Shown here piece by piece: positions 46,546 through 57,430 of a stretch of 64,000 nt of DNA. Under the pieces are notes generated by a model. That model ran no database searches and was not told the DNA's origin. It was given only the letters and a program-made list of their open reading frames with translations. The DNA lies in the NCBI GenBank assembly GCA_019426215.1, contig CM033394.1, forward strand, positions 15,768,195 through 15,832,194, given 5' to 3'. This DNA is from Buddleja alternifolia. Its lineage: Eukaryota > Streptophyta > Magnoliopsida > Lamiales > Scrophulariaceae. A program made the translations under genes and the position numbers. Every line of letters starts with the position of its first letter. Position 1 is the first letter of the stretch.

Positions 46546-47127
46546 TATATATAGCGAGAGAAAGAGAAGAGACAGGCTTACAGTCGTGGTCGTGGTGGCG
46601 GTGGCGCAGGTATGTGGTGGTGGCGGCGGCGGCGGTGGTGAGCCTTTGGGGGGGGGGGATCGAGAGAGAGAGGCCAAGAGTAGTGAAAGAGAGGCAAAAC
46701 TGAAATTTGAGAGTGAGAGAATTAGGGGGCTGCTGTCTGACCTAGTAAAAACCCGACATCCTATGACAGCGGTTCGGGGCGAAGCGCTGTCATATCCCAG
46801 CACTATGACAGTGGTTCTCCCAGAACCGCTGTTATAGCCCAGCCCTATGACAGCGGTTGTGCAAAACCGCTGCCACATGATATTATTTATTTATTTATTT
46901 ATTTTCTGCAAAATTTATGACAGCGGTTCGTGGCGACCGCTGTCATATCTCGGCACTATGACAGCGGTTCGGGGAGAACCGCTGTCATAGGTCCAAACCG
47001 AATAGCCCTATGACAACGATTTTGCAAAACCGCTGTCATAGGTCTGAACCAAATAGCCCTATCACAGCGGTTCTGCAAAACCGCTGTCATAGATACGCTG
47101 TAATAGAGTATTTTTGTAGTAGTGCTA

Positions 47128-47785
47128 CGGATTTGACGAGCATATCATCGATGTATACTTCCATAGTTTTCCCAATTTCTTCTTCAAACATCATATGGAC
47201 CAATCGTTGATACGTGGCCCCAGAGTTTCGAAGCCCAAATGGCATCACATTATAACAATATACCCCTCGTGTAGTGACAAAAGAAGTTTTTTCTCTATCT
47301 TCTTCTGCCATCAAAATTTGATTGAAACCTTGATAGGCATCCATCATGCTTAAAAGAGCACAACCTGCAGTTGAATCTACCAATAAGTCAATTCGAGGCA
47401 AAGGATAAGGGTCCCGAGGGCAAACTTTGTTTAGATCAGTAAAATCAGTACACATGCGCCATTTGTTTCCGGCTTTAGGTACAAGAACTACATTTGCTAG
47501 CCATTCCGTAAATTGAATTTCATTTATGTAGCCTACATCTAGCAACTTCTTCACCTCTTCTTCAATGATGGCATCTCTGTCAGGTCCGAAATTCCTTCGT
47601 TTCTGACGTACATCAGGGTCAATATTCAAACGATGCACTATCACTACAGGGTTAATGCCTTGAAAGTCAGCAGCTTTCCATGCAAAAATATCAGTGTTGG
47701 CTTTGAGAAATTTTATCAATTTTGACTCCATCGTAGGACTTAGCTGCCCCCCAATTCTCGTAGTTTTTTTTTGCATCGTTCTCAA
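47128..47785 (-). pseudogene. Reverse transcriptase, N-terminal and catalytic part (element J)
   Basis: The minus-strand frame carries DIFAWKAADFQGI, PKAGNKWRMCTDFTDLNKVCPRD and MDAYQGFNQI (first catalytic acid). It ends with FVTTRGVYCYNVMPFGLRN and YIDDMLVKS, the gypsy YxDD active site. RT copies element RNA into DNA. The domain is open over more than 200 codons and intact up to the CACTA insertion, which cuts it a few residues after YIDD. Confidence 0.93.
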
Positions 47786-49018
47786 AAAGTTGAATCATTT
47801 TATGCTCCACAGGTTGCACCCTTGTATCCACCCTCTTTTGCTTCTTATCCAACTGCTTTATCAGTATAGTGGCATCCTCATCAACGACATTCACCCTCGT
47901 AACCTCCCTTTTCCTCTTCCTACTTGAGTTTGTTGTCAATGAGGTGGTATCACTGTCACGATCCTTTAACTGATTTCCCCTCACTTCGCCAATAACCTCT
48001 CTGGTTTTAAACTTCATTTTCAAGTGAGGAGTCGACACTATAGCTCCAAACATATTTAGCATTAGCCTGCCCACAATCATGTTATACGCAAAAGGGGTGT
48101 CTACGACCAAGAAGGTCATGTGCAAAGTCCTCCTCTTTGGAGCTGACCCCAATGATACTCAAGATCAATTGAACCCTTCGGCATAATCTGTGATCCGATA
48201 AAACCCATCAAGGGAGTATTCACCGTACGCAAATTCATTTTTCCCAGGTCCATCTTTTGCAATACATCCCAAAAAATTATATCTGCAGAACTCCCCGTAT
48301 CAACCAACACTTTGTGTACAACAAAATTTGCGACATCCATCGTTATTACCATCGGATCATTATGGGGAACAATCATGCCCTCGTAATTCCTATCGTCAAA
48401 AGCTATTGGTTGGTCATGATTCTGTACAGAGAAGACCCTCGTAGGCTCCTGACGATAGTGATTGCCACGCATTTCCTTCTTATTTCTTTTCCTCGCATTA
48501 GATGAATCTCCTCTAACTGGTCCCCCTGTGATAGTGTGTATCTCTGCTCTGGCCACATTGGCAGGCTCCTTTTGTCGATCTTCATGACGGGTATCATTCC
48601 CTCTCCTATCATCATTTCGTCGATAATTATCGTTTCGACGATATTCATTATTTCGCGGCCTATTGTAATGATGATTATCATAGTTGCGGTTGTCACGATA
48701 CCGATCATCGTTCCCTCGATATTGAGATCGATCTGGTGACCTACTCCGTGATCGTTTTACCTCTTTATTGCGGTTGGCCTCGGGGGCTTTTACTTCCGAT
48801 AGGGTGCGATCAATAAACTCATTCAAGACACCATCTTTTATCAGGCGTTCGAGTTCATCTTTCAGCTGATAGCAATCCTCCGTATCATGACCTTTATCCT
48901 TGTAAAACTGGTAATATTTATTCAGATTTGCTCTTGAGCGTGATTTCATTGGTTTCGGCCACTGAATTACATTCAGGTGCTGCGCTGCCATCAATACTCT
49001 TCCTCTTGAAGTATTCAA
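47691..49018 (-). pseudogene. Gag zinc region and aspartic protease of J
   Basis: 48116-49018 (300 codons) begins with a Tat-type gag C-terminus. The zinc-knuckle reads YYQFYKDKGHDTEDCYQLKD, where a first cysteine has become tyrosine. A long Arg/Asp/Asn-rich spacer follows, then the protease active site VLVDTGSSADIIF. A frameshift near 48130 moves to 47691-48152, which continues the protease/RT linker (LVVDTPFAYNMIVGR). The two frames overlap by about 37 bp, so one indel separates them. Confidence 0.88.
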
Positions 49019-49183
49019 GGGAGTGTATTGTTCATATTTTGCGTATCGATGGGGTCATTCATGGTTCTTTTCCGACCTCAACCCTTCTTGTCGATCGCTA
49101 TTTTCTTTTCGATCTTTTCGATCGCTTGCGGGCTTAAGTGCCTCAGAATCTTTTGATAGATTCATTTCTTCCTCATTGATGCA

Positions 49184-50166
49184 CTATTCTTCCAGTTGCA
49201 TCAATTCTTCTTGATCCTTTGGTGCACGTCGAGTCAGAGCAGACACCAATGTACCTTTTTTCAATGCCAACAAAAGAAAGGTTAAAACAAGCTCATGAGT
49301 TAATTCAGGTATTTCTAAAACTTCCTTATTAAAATGATGTACAAACTCCCTCAAACTTTCATTAGGACCCTGCTTGAACCCTAACATAGAAGATACAGAC
49401 TTCTTGGCTCTCTTACTGGCCGCAAAATGATTCTCAAATCTCTTAATCAACTGCTCATAAGACATTAACGAACCAGGTTGCTGACTAGTAAATCAGTCTT
49501 GAGCTCGCCCAACCAGTGTCGTCACAAAGACCCTTGCATTGATGGCATTCGACTAATGATACAACGACATCAGCAGTTCAAACGTCGTTAGATGTGGCCC
49601 TAGGGCACCTGTCCCATCATAAGTTGGCAAAAGAGGGGCTTTGAACGAACTCGGAGGCTCCTTAGATATTATACTCTCGCAAAATGGTGAATTCCTAGCC
49701 ATCAAAGCTCTGGCCTACTCTTTAACCGAGGAACCTCTGGTTTACGGCGTACCCTATCTAGTTTTTCATACATATCCTCAATTTCCACCCTTGACAAGGC
49801 TGGTCTCTATCTTTCTTCATGCATCGGCTGCTTCCCTCGTCGAACTTCTGACTGTGCATCTGCCCTACTATCCACCTCATCATCAGATTGCTCTCCTGCC
49901 ACGTCCCCCTTCTTCTTAGGCTCTTAATTTCCCTCATGCCCTTGAAATAACCTCTTGGGTGCCAAAGGTGTGGCTGGCATCCTTTGAAAGTTTGTAGTAA
50001 CCGGTCCCGAAGCAATGAGGTTATTTATCACTTCATCGACCCTCTCCTGTATCAGTTTATCTAATTCTCCCTTTGTCATCACTATCTTCCCATCATTAGG
50101 ATCTCCATCATTCCTCACCGGTGCAACAATACGAACATGCTTCTCCCACTGATTATCTCCCTCCAT
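49184..50166 (-). pseudogene. Gag capsid region of J
   Basis: The start MEGDNQWEKHVRI lies at 50166, about 50 bp from the primer site. The N-terminal part is 49924-50166. A frameshifted middle part follows, and the retrotransposon gag domain is at 49184-49465 (LIKRFENHFAASKRAKKSV, GPNESLREFVHHFNKEV). At least two shifts and stops near 49490 and 49550 break the frame. Confidence 0.82.
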
Positions 50167-50199
50167 CTCTGTTGCTGATTTCAGCGACCCTCGAGTAGT

Positions 50200-50218
50200 T
50201 TCCCACAGACGGCGCCAA
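50200..50218 (-). other. Primer binding site of J
   Basis: On the minus strand TTGGCGCCGTCTGTGGGAA adjoins the LTR end. TGGCGCC is the usual start of Tat/Ogre primer sites. I do not assign the tRNA with certainty. Confidence 0.75.
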
Positions 50219-50219
50219 C

Positions 50220-50807
50220 TGATCTAGCTCGAATTTTATCGTATACTATCTAAGTCAAGGTGACCTCAAATACGAACCAACAAACGTACTCTTAAGATTA
50301 TAGATTGCACTTGAATACTATCAAGCTGCCTACGTACCTCTAAAGGATCAAGTCTAAACGTAGTTCAAGTAAAGTTGTTATAATGTCTATGATTCGTAAT
50401 ACGAAGATATCTAATATTTATATTTTAGGATCATACTCTCAAGTCTTTGAATCACCTAAGCAACACGATATGTAGTTCGTAGTATTTATTGCTCAGATTT
50501 TCCGTCCTTGAATCTTCATAAATGGAGGTATTTATAGTAATTCCACTCTGTACTGTTGAATGAATGACAGATGGGACGTCTTACCCTTGGATACTTTACA
50601 GGTGTATTTGATGGATGGTGACGATCAGTCACCATAGGGTCGGGTCATGGGTCGACCCTACCTGATTTATTAAAAACACGCGGATCCTGCAACGCACTGT
50701 ACACTGTTAGTATATATCTACTTCATACACGTATAGGAGGACATTAAAAAAGTCCTATGATATGTCATACGAACTCGTAAAGGAACAGCTCATTATTTGG
50801 TACATCA
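50220..50807 (-). repeat. 5' LTR of element J (588 bp)
   Basis: It has the same length as the 3' LTR and is collinear with it end to end. The plus-strand ends are TGATCTAGCTCG and GGTACATCA. A TATA-like TATAAATACC lies on the minus strand at 50528-50537, consistent with the promoter of the element. Confidence 0.93.
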
Positions 50808-52097
50808 GCCTCCAATCATCTAACTATTACAAATAACCCTTAGTTCTCTTAAGGCCTTCGTTAATAAAGCCTTGCCTGAACCACGACACAAGCAGTTGCC
50901 CAATAAGAAGCCAAATTGTTCGTACACATGACACTCTCCAGGTCTTCGTCGCCACCTGGGGACTGGGGACAGATAAGATGTACTATATGAATATAGAAAC
51001 AACCATCACAAGGTAGAAGAAGTTGGCAGCAAGAATTCTCTTCAAAAAGAACAATGCCCCAAAAAACATCGGTGGTAGGAGAACACTGGAAAAGCCCTGA
51101 AGCATTCAAAAGGAAATTTCAACTCTGTATGACGAGCTAAAGATCTATCATAGAGAAAGAGGAACCAAGAGCTGCCATCGTCATACTTCATCTAAAGAGC
51201 ACATTTTATATAGAAATCTTATCTTTAGTTTTGAGTTCAGTACACCATTGGATGCGATGCACAATGGAACTTTTTATGTTAACTCACATCCCAAGACAAG
51301 TTTACGTTTCTTGCATAATTAATCTTAGTCATTACGATAAGGTTAAAATTATATATCACCTAAGAATTATTTCCTTAGTTGAATTTAATCGAATATCTAA
51401 ATTCAAACTTGATGGTTCCTATTGACAAATTGGAGCATTATTACGGATAACCAAACGCTTAAAGTTTTAGCCGTCTCCTCCGAATGACACCTCATGTGCA
51501 CCCTTTTTTCAAATATAGAATCATTGTTTAGCACTTAACTTGTTGTTCTTCTATAGAAATCTACATCTGAATCGAGTGCCTTGAGAATTTGACTGTGCTA
51601 GTACTACAGTTGCTGTATAAAAACTAAGATAGAAGTATAATGTAGATCTATTTATTTAATCTTCAGTCTCAACACATAAAGAAGAAGAAACTTTGAAAAA
51701 ATCCGTAATCTACAAAATAGGGGTGGGAAACTATGTAATCGATCATACATGGATTTTCTTGATCGTGTAGAGTGCCCAGCGAGTCAATTAGTGGCGAGCA
51801 TTCCTTCCTTTTCTACACTTAGTAAACAATCTCATTTAGAGATTATCAATAAAATGGTATATGTCTTTATCTTTATGCTTTTACTGCTTTCATTAGATAA
51901 ACTCTCATGGGTTATTGATAGCTAAAGGAACGGTCACACACATGGGTGGCGACTGTGGAATGTCCTCCAAGGCTATAACCCAAATATTGTTTCAAGTCAT
52001 ATAGACTATGGATATCTCTGTCTCGTCAAGGCTTGTTCATGCATAGCATCTCCTTTTAGGAGGTTGCCTTATTCCATGGGGGTTGATATGGTGTCAA
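50808..52097. other. Flanking DNA between J and palindrome K
   Basis: It resumes the sequence interrupted by J. Short ORFs on both strands (50820-51109, 51231-51425) show no domain I recognise. It may be the decayed interior of the fossil gypsy element suspected at 39340-39886. Confidence 0.35.
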
Positions 52098-52402
52098 TGT
52101 TAGGAATATGCCCTCGAATGTGATAGAGAATATAGAATAGAGTAATGCATTGATTACGTAATTGTACTCTTTCATTATTTAATAAAAAGGGCCTTTAGTT
52201 TATTTACATAATTCTTATGGGCATTTGTAAGTAGTAATCAACAAAAACGTCCATGAGTAAACTTTCTATTCCTTATGTGATAAGGAAGTTGGCACTAGAG
52301 GAGTTTAATACTTGTGTACTCAATCTGTTTGCAAGTTATATATTCTCAATTGGGCATCGAGAATCGCCAAGACTTGTATAATATGATCTTTGACATGGGA
52401 AG

Positions 52403-53992
52403 TGACACGACAAAATCCTAGCAAGAGAACTAGGTCGCGTAAGTAGTAAAGTGGATGGTTAAGTCCGGGGTTATCGTATCCGCAGGGACAACTATAATCT
52501 AAGTACCGAGACTACTATATTACTCAATTCTAAGTTAAATCGGTTGATTAACTAATTAATAAATACTAGAAAATAAACTAAGGCAACGTCACACCAAATA
52601 AAGGGAGGAAACAATAGAGAGAAGCGATCAAGGCACATGGTTCAACCAATTATGCATTTCGATTGTGATTTAGGTTCTATTGGATTATTAGATTGATTTA
52701 GCTAAGGCGAAATTCCCTAACGTACGTACCACCCAATCTCTTGGCATAGCAACCCTACCCTTGGTAACAATTTCCTATATATCTCTATATGAAAACCCGA
52801 TTAACGAGGATGCATTTAAGGTCTAGGAATTCCCCACGTGAATGGAAATCCACCTAAAGAAACCGAGTCTATCTCTAGTCGGTTTAACTATAGGGTATTC
52901 AATGTTTATATCTTCCCTAGGTTATTATCTCTCGATCTCTAACCTAGGTATTTTATCGAACACTTGGTGATCAAACAAGCGAAGCATTGAGCTCAACTAT
53001 TGAATACATAGCTAAAACCAAAATTAATCCAATAAACACCAACAAATCAACAATCAAAATAACATAAATGGCCTATCCATGGCCTCAATCAAACAAGTTT
53101 AGCTCATATTCATGTCAAAAGTGCAAATATAAATCATACAAGTCATAAGAGGTTTGAACAAATTCAAGAAATAAATATGTAAAAACTCCCTAATTCTTGT
53201 AGAGATGTGGATTCCTCGTTGAATTCTCCGTCTTCTCACGAATCCGGGCCTTCAAGTAGACGTTTTGACCTTCAAAATCACTCTCCCAAGCTCCCTCTCC
53301 CTCTCTTTTGGCGTGGCTGCTGCTATCTATGGTGAGTTAGGGTAAAAAATGGCTAAAAGGGGTATTTATAAACCAATCCGCTGCCTCGAACGCCGCGGCG
53401 TTGTCTACTGCATGTGAACGCCGCGGCGTTCGTGGATGAACGCCTCGGCGTTCATCCCCTGCTGCTCCAGCCAGTTTTGGTAAACTTCGCATAACGTTCT
53501 CTACCGATGTCGGAATTCACTAATTCAAGTTGCTGTAGAATCCTAAAACAAAGCTCTACAACTCTCCAGAAGACACTAGGGCCGAAATCAAACATTAAAG
53601 ATGACAAAATTGTCTCACAAGTCACTGAATGAGAAAACTCCATCGTAAGACGTCTCTTCCGATGACGTTTTCACCTCCTTCCCTACATATCTGATCTTTG
53701 TCTTCAACATAAGAAATGTACCTTTTCCTCTTATCTTTCCATTGGTAAATCAAGTGTGTAATTTGGACATGGGTAGAGAACTCTATTCAATAAACTCTAT
53801 CACTGCGCAGACAGTTTGTATCTTTATGCATGATTTACCTTCAATCCTTGTTCTTTTCCTCCAAATGTTATGTTATTCTATAAAATATGAGAAGACAAGG
53901 ATCAAAGCATCATATGTGATCAAATTATCAAGGAAACAATCAAAACTAAGTCGATAAACGGGGGAAAACTAGTGTAAACATAACATATATCA
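52403..53992 (-). mobile_element. Solo LTR L (1590 bp), gypsy-like
   Basis: The plus-strand ends are TGACACGAC and CATATATCA, flanked by a perfect 5-bp duplication GGAAG (52398-52402 and 53993-53997). The uninterrupted sequence is preserved in the other palindrome arm, which confirms the insertion. A minus-strand TATA (TATAAATACC at 53361-53370) sets the orientation. Three GC-rich palindromes lie just downstream of it. No internal domain is present. Confidence 0.87.
53387..53453 (-). repeat. Three copies of the palindrome GAACGCCGCGGCGTTC
   Basis: Copies lie at 53387-53402, 53416-53431 and 53438-53453. The last reads CGCCTCGGCG in its core. They sit shortly downstream of the minus-strand TATA box of LTR L, in the probable R/U5 region. 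Confidence 0.85.
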
Positions 53993-55249
53993 GGAAGTGT
54001 CAGTCAATCACTAAGGAGTAGTGGGAGCTTATATTATAGGTAAACTGATGAAGATCAGTGCACTCGAACATGACTTGCATCGATTCTGTTACATGGATTT
54101 CACTTGTTGACAGTCAATGACAGAATTGATTAGGTGTAGTAGGTGTGTCTGAACCTGATTAAAGAATCAAGTTAGAGATGTGCTTGTGAAATTAGGTCTG
54201 TCATAGAGTAGTTAGGCCTAATTAACCCGTTGGTGGGGCCGATCTCGAAGTGCATCCTGATGGGCAAGTAGTAGTCTTAACTGATATCTAAGAAGAGATT
54301 CGTTCTCTCGTAAGTGCATTGTTAGCGCAATGTCAGGCCTACAACTTGTAAGTCAATGACATTGCACTAACATTGCATTATCATTGAAATATCAGTTCTA
54401 TCCAAGATATCGATCTGACCTTGTGCTGGCATTGCACTTACGAGAACAAATTCCTTCGTGGATATCAGTTAAGACTACTACTTGCTCATCAGGACGCACT
54501 TTGAGGTCGACCCTACCAACAGGTGAATCCGGCCTAACTACTCTAATGACAGACCTAATGTCACAAACACATCTCCAACTTGATTCCTCAGGTCGTAGGT
54601 TTAGACACACCTATTACAACTAATCAATACTGTCATTAACTGTCAACGAGTGAAACCCACGTGACTAAATCAATGTGAATCATGTTCAAGTGCACTGATC
54701 TAAGCTCCAACTACTCTTTAGTGATTGACTGACACTTCCCATGTCAAAACTCATATTATACAACGCATGGCGATTCTCGATGCCCAATTTAGAATCTATG
54801 ACTTGCAAACAAATTGAGTACACAAGTATTCAACTTTTCTAGTGCCAACTTCCTTATCACATAAGGAATAGAAAGTTTACTCTGGTGTACAAGGACATTA
54901 TTGTTGATTACTACTTACGAATGCCGGTAAGAATCATGTAAATCAACTAAAGAGCCTTTTTATCAAATAAAAAAATAGTACAATTACATAATGAATGCCC
55001 TACTATATTCTATTCTCTATAGCATTCGAGGGCATAGTCCTAACAAAAAGAATCCACCTTTTTTCTTGTTTATATTTAGTAATTGTTCGTTAGTTATGTC
55101 TCGTATGAGAGTTCTAGCCTCTCATATCAAAATTCTGATTTCTAATATGAGAGTTTCGTTCATTATTGTTGTTCTCCTCTAGGTTTTCATTTGATATCTA
55201 GCCTTTCATATATGCTTCAATCTGTGATACGCAACATTATTATATTATA

Positions 55250-56347
55250 GGGATAATTACACTGGACATACCTGAGGTATTGCAAAATTACAAAAAGCAT
55301 CCCCTAGTTCAATAAATTACATCTAACATCCATTCCGTTTCCGCCGTCTAACATTGAGCACCTTCCGTTAGGGTTCCGTTAAATCTTTAGGTGAATTTCC
55401 AAAAATACCCCTGACTTTTTCTGGACCAAAAAACCAAACTTTTATTGGACTATTATACCCTTTTGGTGTTATTTGTAATATTTTATAAAAGTATAGGTGT
55501 TATATGTAATGTTGTGGATGTAAAGTATATAAATAATTATTTATAATTAAAAATTATTATCAACAAAATTAAAAAATAATAAATTATTAAAATGATAAAA
55601 TAAAAATATTAATATATAATAGTTTAGGTTATATAATAGTTTATATAAATAAATTTAAAATTTGTATTTTAATTAACTAAATTTCTTATTAATATATTAA
55701 TTTATAAATATTGTATTTTAATTAACTAAAATTAATTACTTATTAATATATTAATTTATAAATAAATAAGAAAGTAAAGGAAAAAAAAAAAAAAAAAGGG
55801 GGGGGTGGGTGTCGTCTTCTCCACCCCACCCCCCACGCAGCACACACACACACACACACAACAGTACACACACACAAAATTACACACAGTCACACACACA
55901 TTACACGCACACTGCACACACACACAATTACACGCACACTGCACACACACACAATTACACGCACACACACAATCACACACACACACAGTCACGCACACAC
56001 ACAAACACACAATTACACACACACACACGTGCACACACACACAAACATACATATATACATATACATATATATATATGTATTTTCCTTTTGGGTTTATTTT
56101 TTTATTTTAAAATTGGTATAAGAAGTAAATATAAAGAGGTAAAGGGGCAATTTTGGTAATTGAGCTTGTTTTAATTTTTTTCTTTTTAAAAAAAAATATT
56201 CAGTAAGGGTATTTCAGTCTTTTGTCACTTTCCATCCATTTTTACATCATTACATGAAAACCTTGGATGTTAGATGTAATTTATTGAACTAGGGGATATT
56301 TTTTGTAATTTCACAATACCTCAGGTATGTCCAGTGTAATTATCCCT
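55250..56347. mobile_element. Mutator-like non-autonomous element (about 1.1 kb)
   Basis: Terminal inverted repeats of about 85 bp start GGGATAATTACACTGGACATACC. They are flanked by identical 9-bp TATATTATA (55241-55249 and 56348-56356). The interior has a poly(A)/poly(G) run (55779-55806) and a CA-rich block. ORFs across the CA block are artefacts. Confidence 0.88.
55838..56044. repeat. CA-rich satellite block with higher-order repeat
   Basis: About 200 bp of (CA)n. Within it a unit close to ACACACACAATTACACGCACACTGC recurs at least twice. Confidence 0.93.
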
Positions 56348-57214
56348 TATATTATATTGTCATATCTGTTGTAAATTTTTGACCTTGATAAAATGGAAAA
56401 ACAAGAATTCTAGAAAATTGAAAAACTTGTTGCGAGTTCATTTTTAGGAGCTCCGAGAATTGTGAATACCATGATGATTTACATAGTAAAATTTATATAA
56501 AATCTATAATAAATAAATAATTATAATTATACCAGTATTTTGAGTATGCGAACTATTTGACATTTAGAATGGCATGCAAGTCAATGACAAAAGAAAGAGT
56601 TGACTGGGCACGCATAATTGTTAAAAAAATGATCAGCGCACGCAGTGGAAGCGAGGTGGGGCGTGAGGGCAAGGCAAAAAACGCGTGGGTGGCGCTGACA
56701 CCAATCACAGCCACAGCACGAGCGCCACTCCGCCAGATTCACGTCTGCTGTATATATAGATTATAGATATACATATATATTACCCAATTGTTTTTGGGAT
56801 TCTCTGTTTGTTTCATTACTCACACTCACAAACTCCTATTCTGCAATTACCGGAAACCCATGTAATAAAAGATACTCTTGGTCGGCTCTATTCTCTCTCT
56901 CCGCATATGCTGATGTTTCGGAAAGCCTGATTTCTACTTTGCCCCTAAATCTATACACATGGTACCACATTGTTCCCCAAAATTATGAAAATACACGCTT
57001 TGCTCCCTGATTCAATTAAGAAAATATAACTTAAATTTATTTTTGGGAAATCATTGAAGTTTAATATTTAGACTTTAAAATAATCATTTGAAAATAATAA
57101 CATAAAGCAACCAACTTACACTAGTTTAAACTATAAAATCGTCTAACCAGATTTTATACTTTGGCTACTACTAATTAAAATCTAATTTTTATTTAGTAAA
57201 TATTATTATTTTAA
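56348..57214. other. Unassigned DNA with a promoter-like segment
   Basis: 56640-56720 is GC-richer than its surroundings. It is followed by TATA box CTGTATATATAGATT (56748-56762) and a CT-rich stretch (56800-56910) that looks like a plant promoter and 5' UTR. The following ATGs (56860, 56909) are closed by near stops. The 69-codon ORF at 56557-56766 overlaps the TATA box and has no domain. It may be the abandoned start of a gene. Confidence 0.35.
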
Positions 57215-57430
57215 GGGATAATTACACTCACACGCCATTAATGATGGAGTAATTACACAAACCTCCTCTTACTAATTGATAATTTCAAACACACCTCCTC
57301 ATGTTAAAGATTTCTTACAATTGCACCACCTGTGTGTGTAATAATTCTTACAATTACATCCTCTGCAAACCTTATAGATAGACTCCCTGAGGCAGTGTGT
57401 TTGTAATTATCAATTAGTGAGGGGACATTT
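57215..57430 (+). mobile_element. Left end of another Mutator-like element, cut by copia C
   Basis: It begins GGGATAATTACACTCACACGCC, the same TIR type as at 55250, and contains inverted sub-repeats (TTGATAATTTCAAACACACCTCC against GTGTGTTTGTAATTATCAATTAG). Copia C interrupts it at 57431, so the other end must lie beyond the window. Confidence 0.6.

Larger units (their letters stand above)
45407..47124. mobile_element. Non-autonomous CACTA (En/Spm) element in the RT of J (1718 bp)
   Basis: The ends CACTACTACAGAAATCAC and TTTTTGTAGTAGTG are inverted repeats, flanked by a perfect 3-bp duplication CTA (45404-45406 and 47125-47127). About twelve subterminal palindromes of the type CTATGACAGCGGTT-N-AACCGCTGTCATAG lie within 300-400 bp of both ends. 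Such dense subterminal repeats are the binding sites of the CACTA transposase. No transposase is encoded. The middle holds a foldback (45756-46032), a tandem repeat (46060-46545) and a GC-rich patch (46590-46660). Confidence 0.95.
39887..50807 (-). mobile_element. Complete Ty3/gypsy element J, Tat lineage (10,921 bp)
   Basis: Two 588-bp LTRs bound the element, with a perfect 5-bp target duplication GCCTC (39882-39886 and 50808-50812). On the minus strand the order is 5' LTR, primer site, gag, protease, RT, RNase H, a second RNase H-like domain, integrase, a polypurine tract and the 3' LTR. The extra RNase H between RNase H and integrase marks the Tat branch. By eye about 20-25 substitutions separate the first 350 bp of the two LTRs, so the insertion is not recent. 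A CACTA element splits RT, and an inverted duplication plus inversion has rearranged the integrase end. Confidence 0.93.
52098..55045. repeat. Head-to-head palindrome of copia-type LTR starts (K)
   Basis: The left arm starts TGTTAGGAATATGCCCTCG (52098), is interrupted by solo LTR L, and runs to CTCGTAAGTGCA (about 54324). The right arm runs in reverse from TGCACTTACGAG (about 54431) to GGGCATAGTCCTAACA (55045). Each arm is about 620 bp of LTR 5' end, with about 105 bp of loop. The flanks (GTCAA and AAAAG) do not match, so this is not one clean insertion. Confidence 0.82.

Noticed and set aside
45961..46878. Several 80-200-codon ORFs on both strands
   Set aside because: They arise from the CA/TA-rich tandem repeat and neighbouring GGC repeat in the CACTA element, with Thr/His/Tyr or Val/Cys/Gly low-complexity products.
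55756..56159. ORFs of about 100 codons (His/Thr- or Cys/Val-rich)
   Set aside because: These are translations of a CA microsatellite inside a Mutator-like element.
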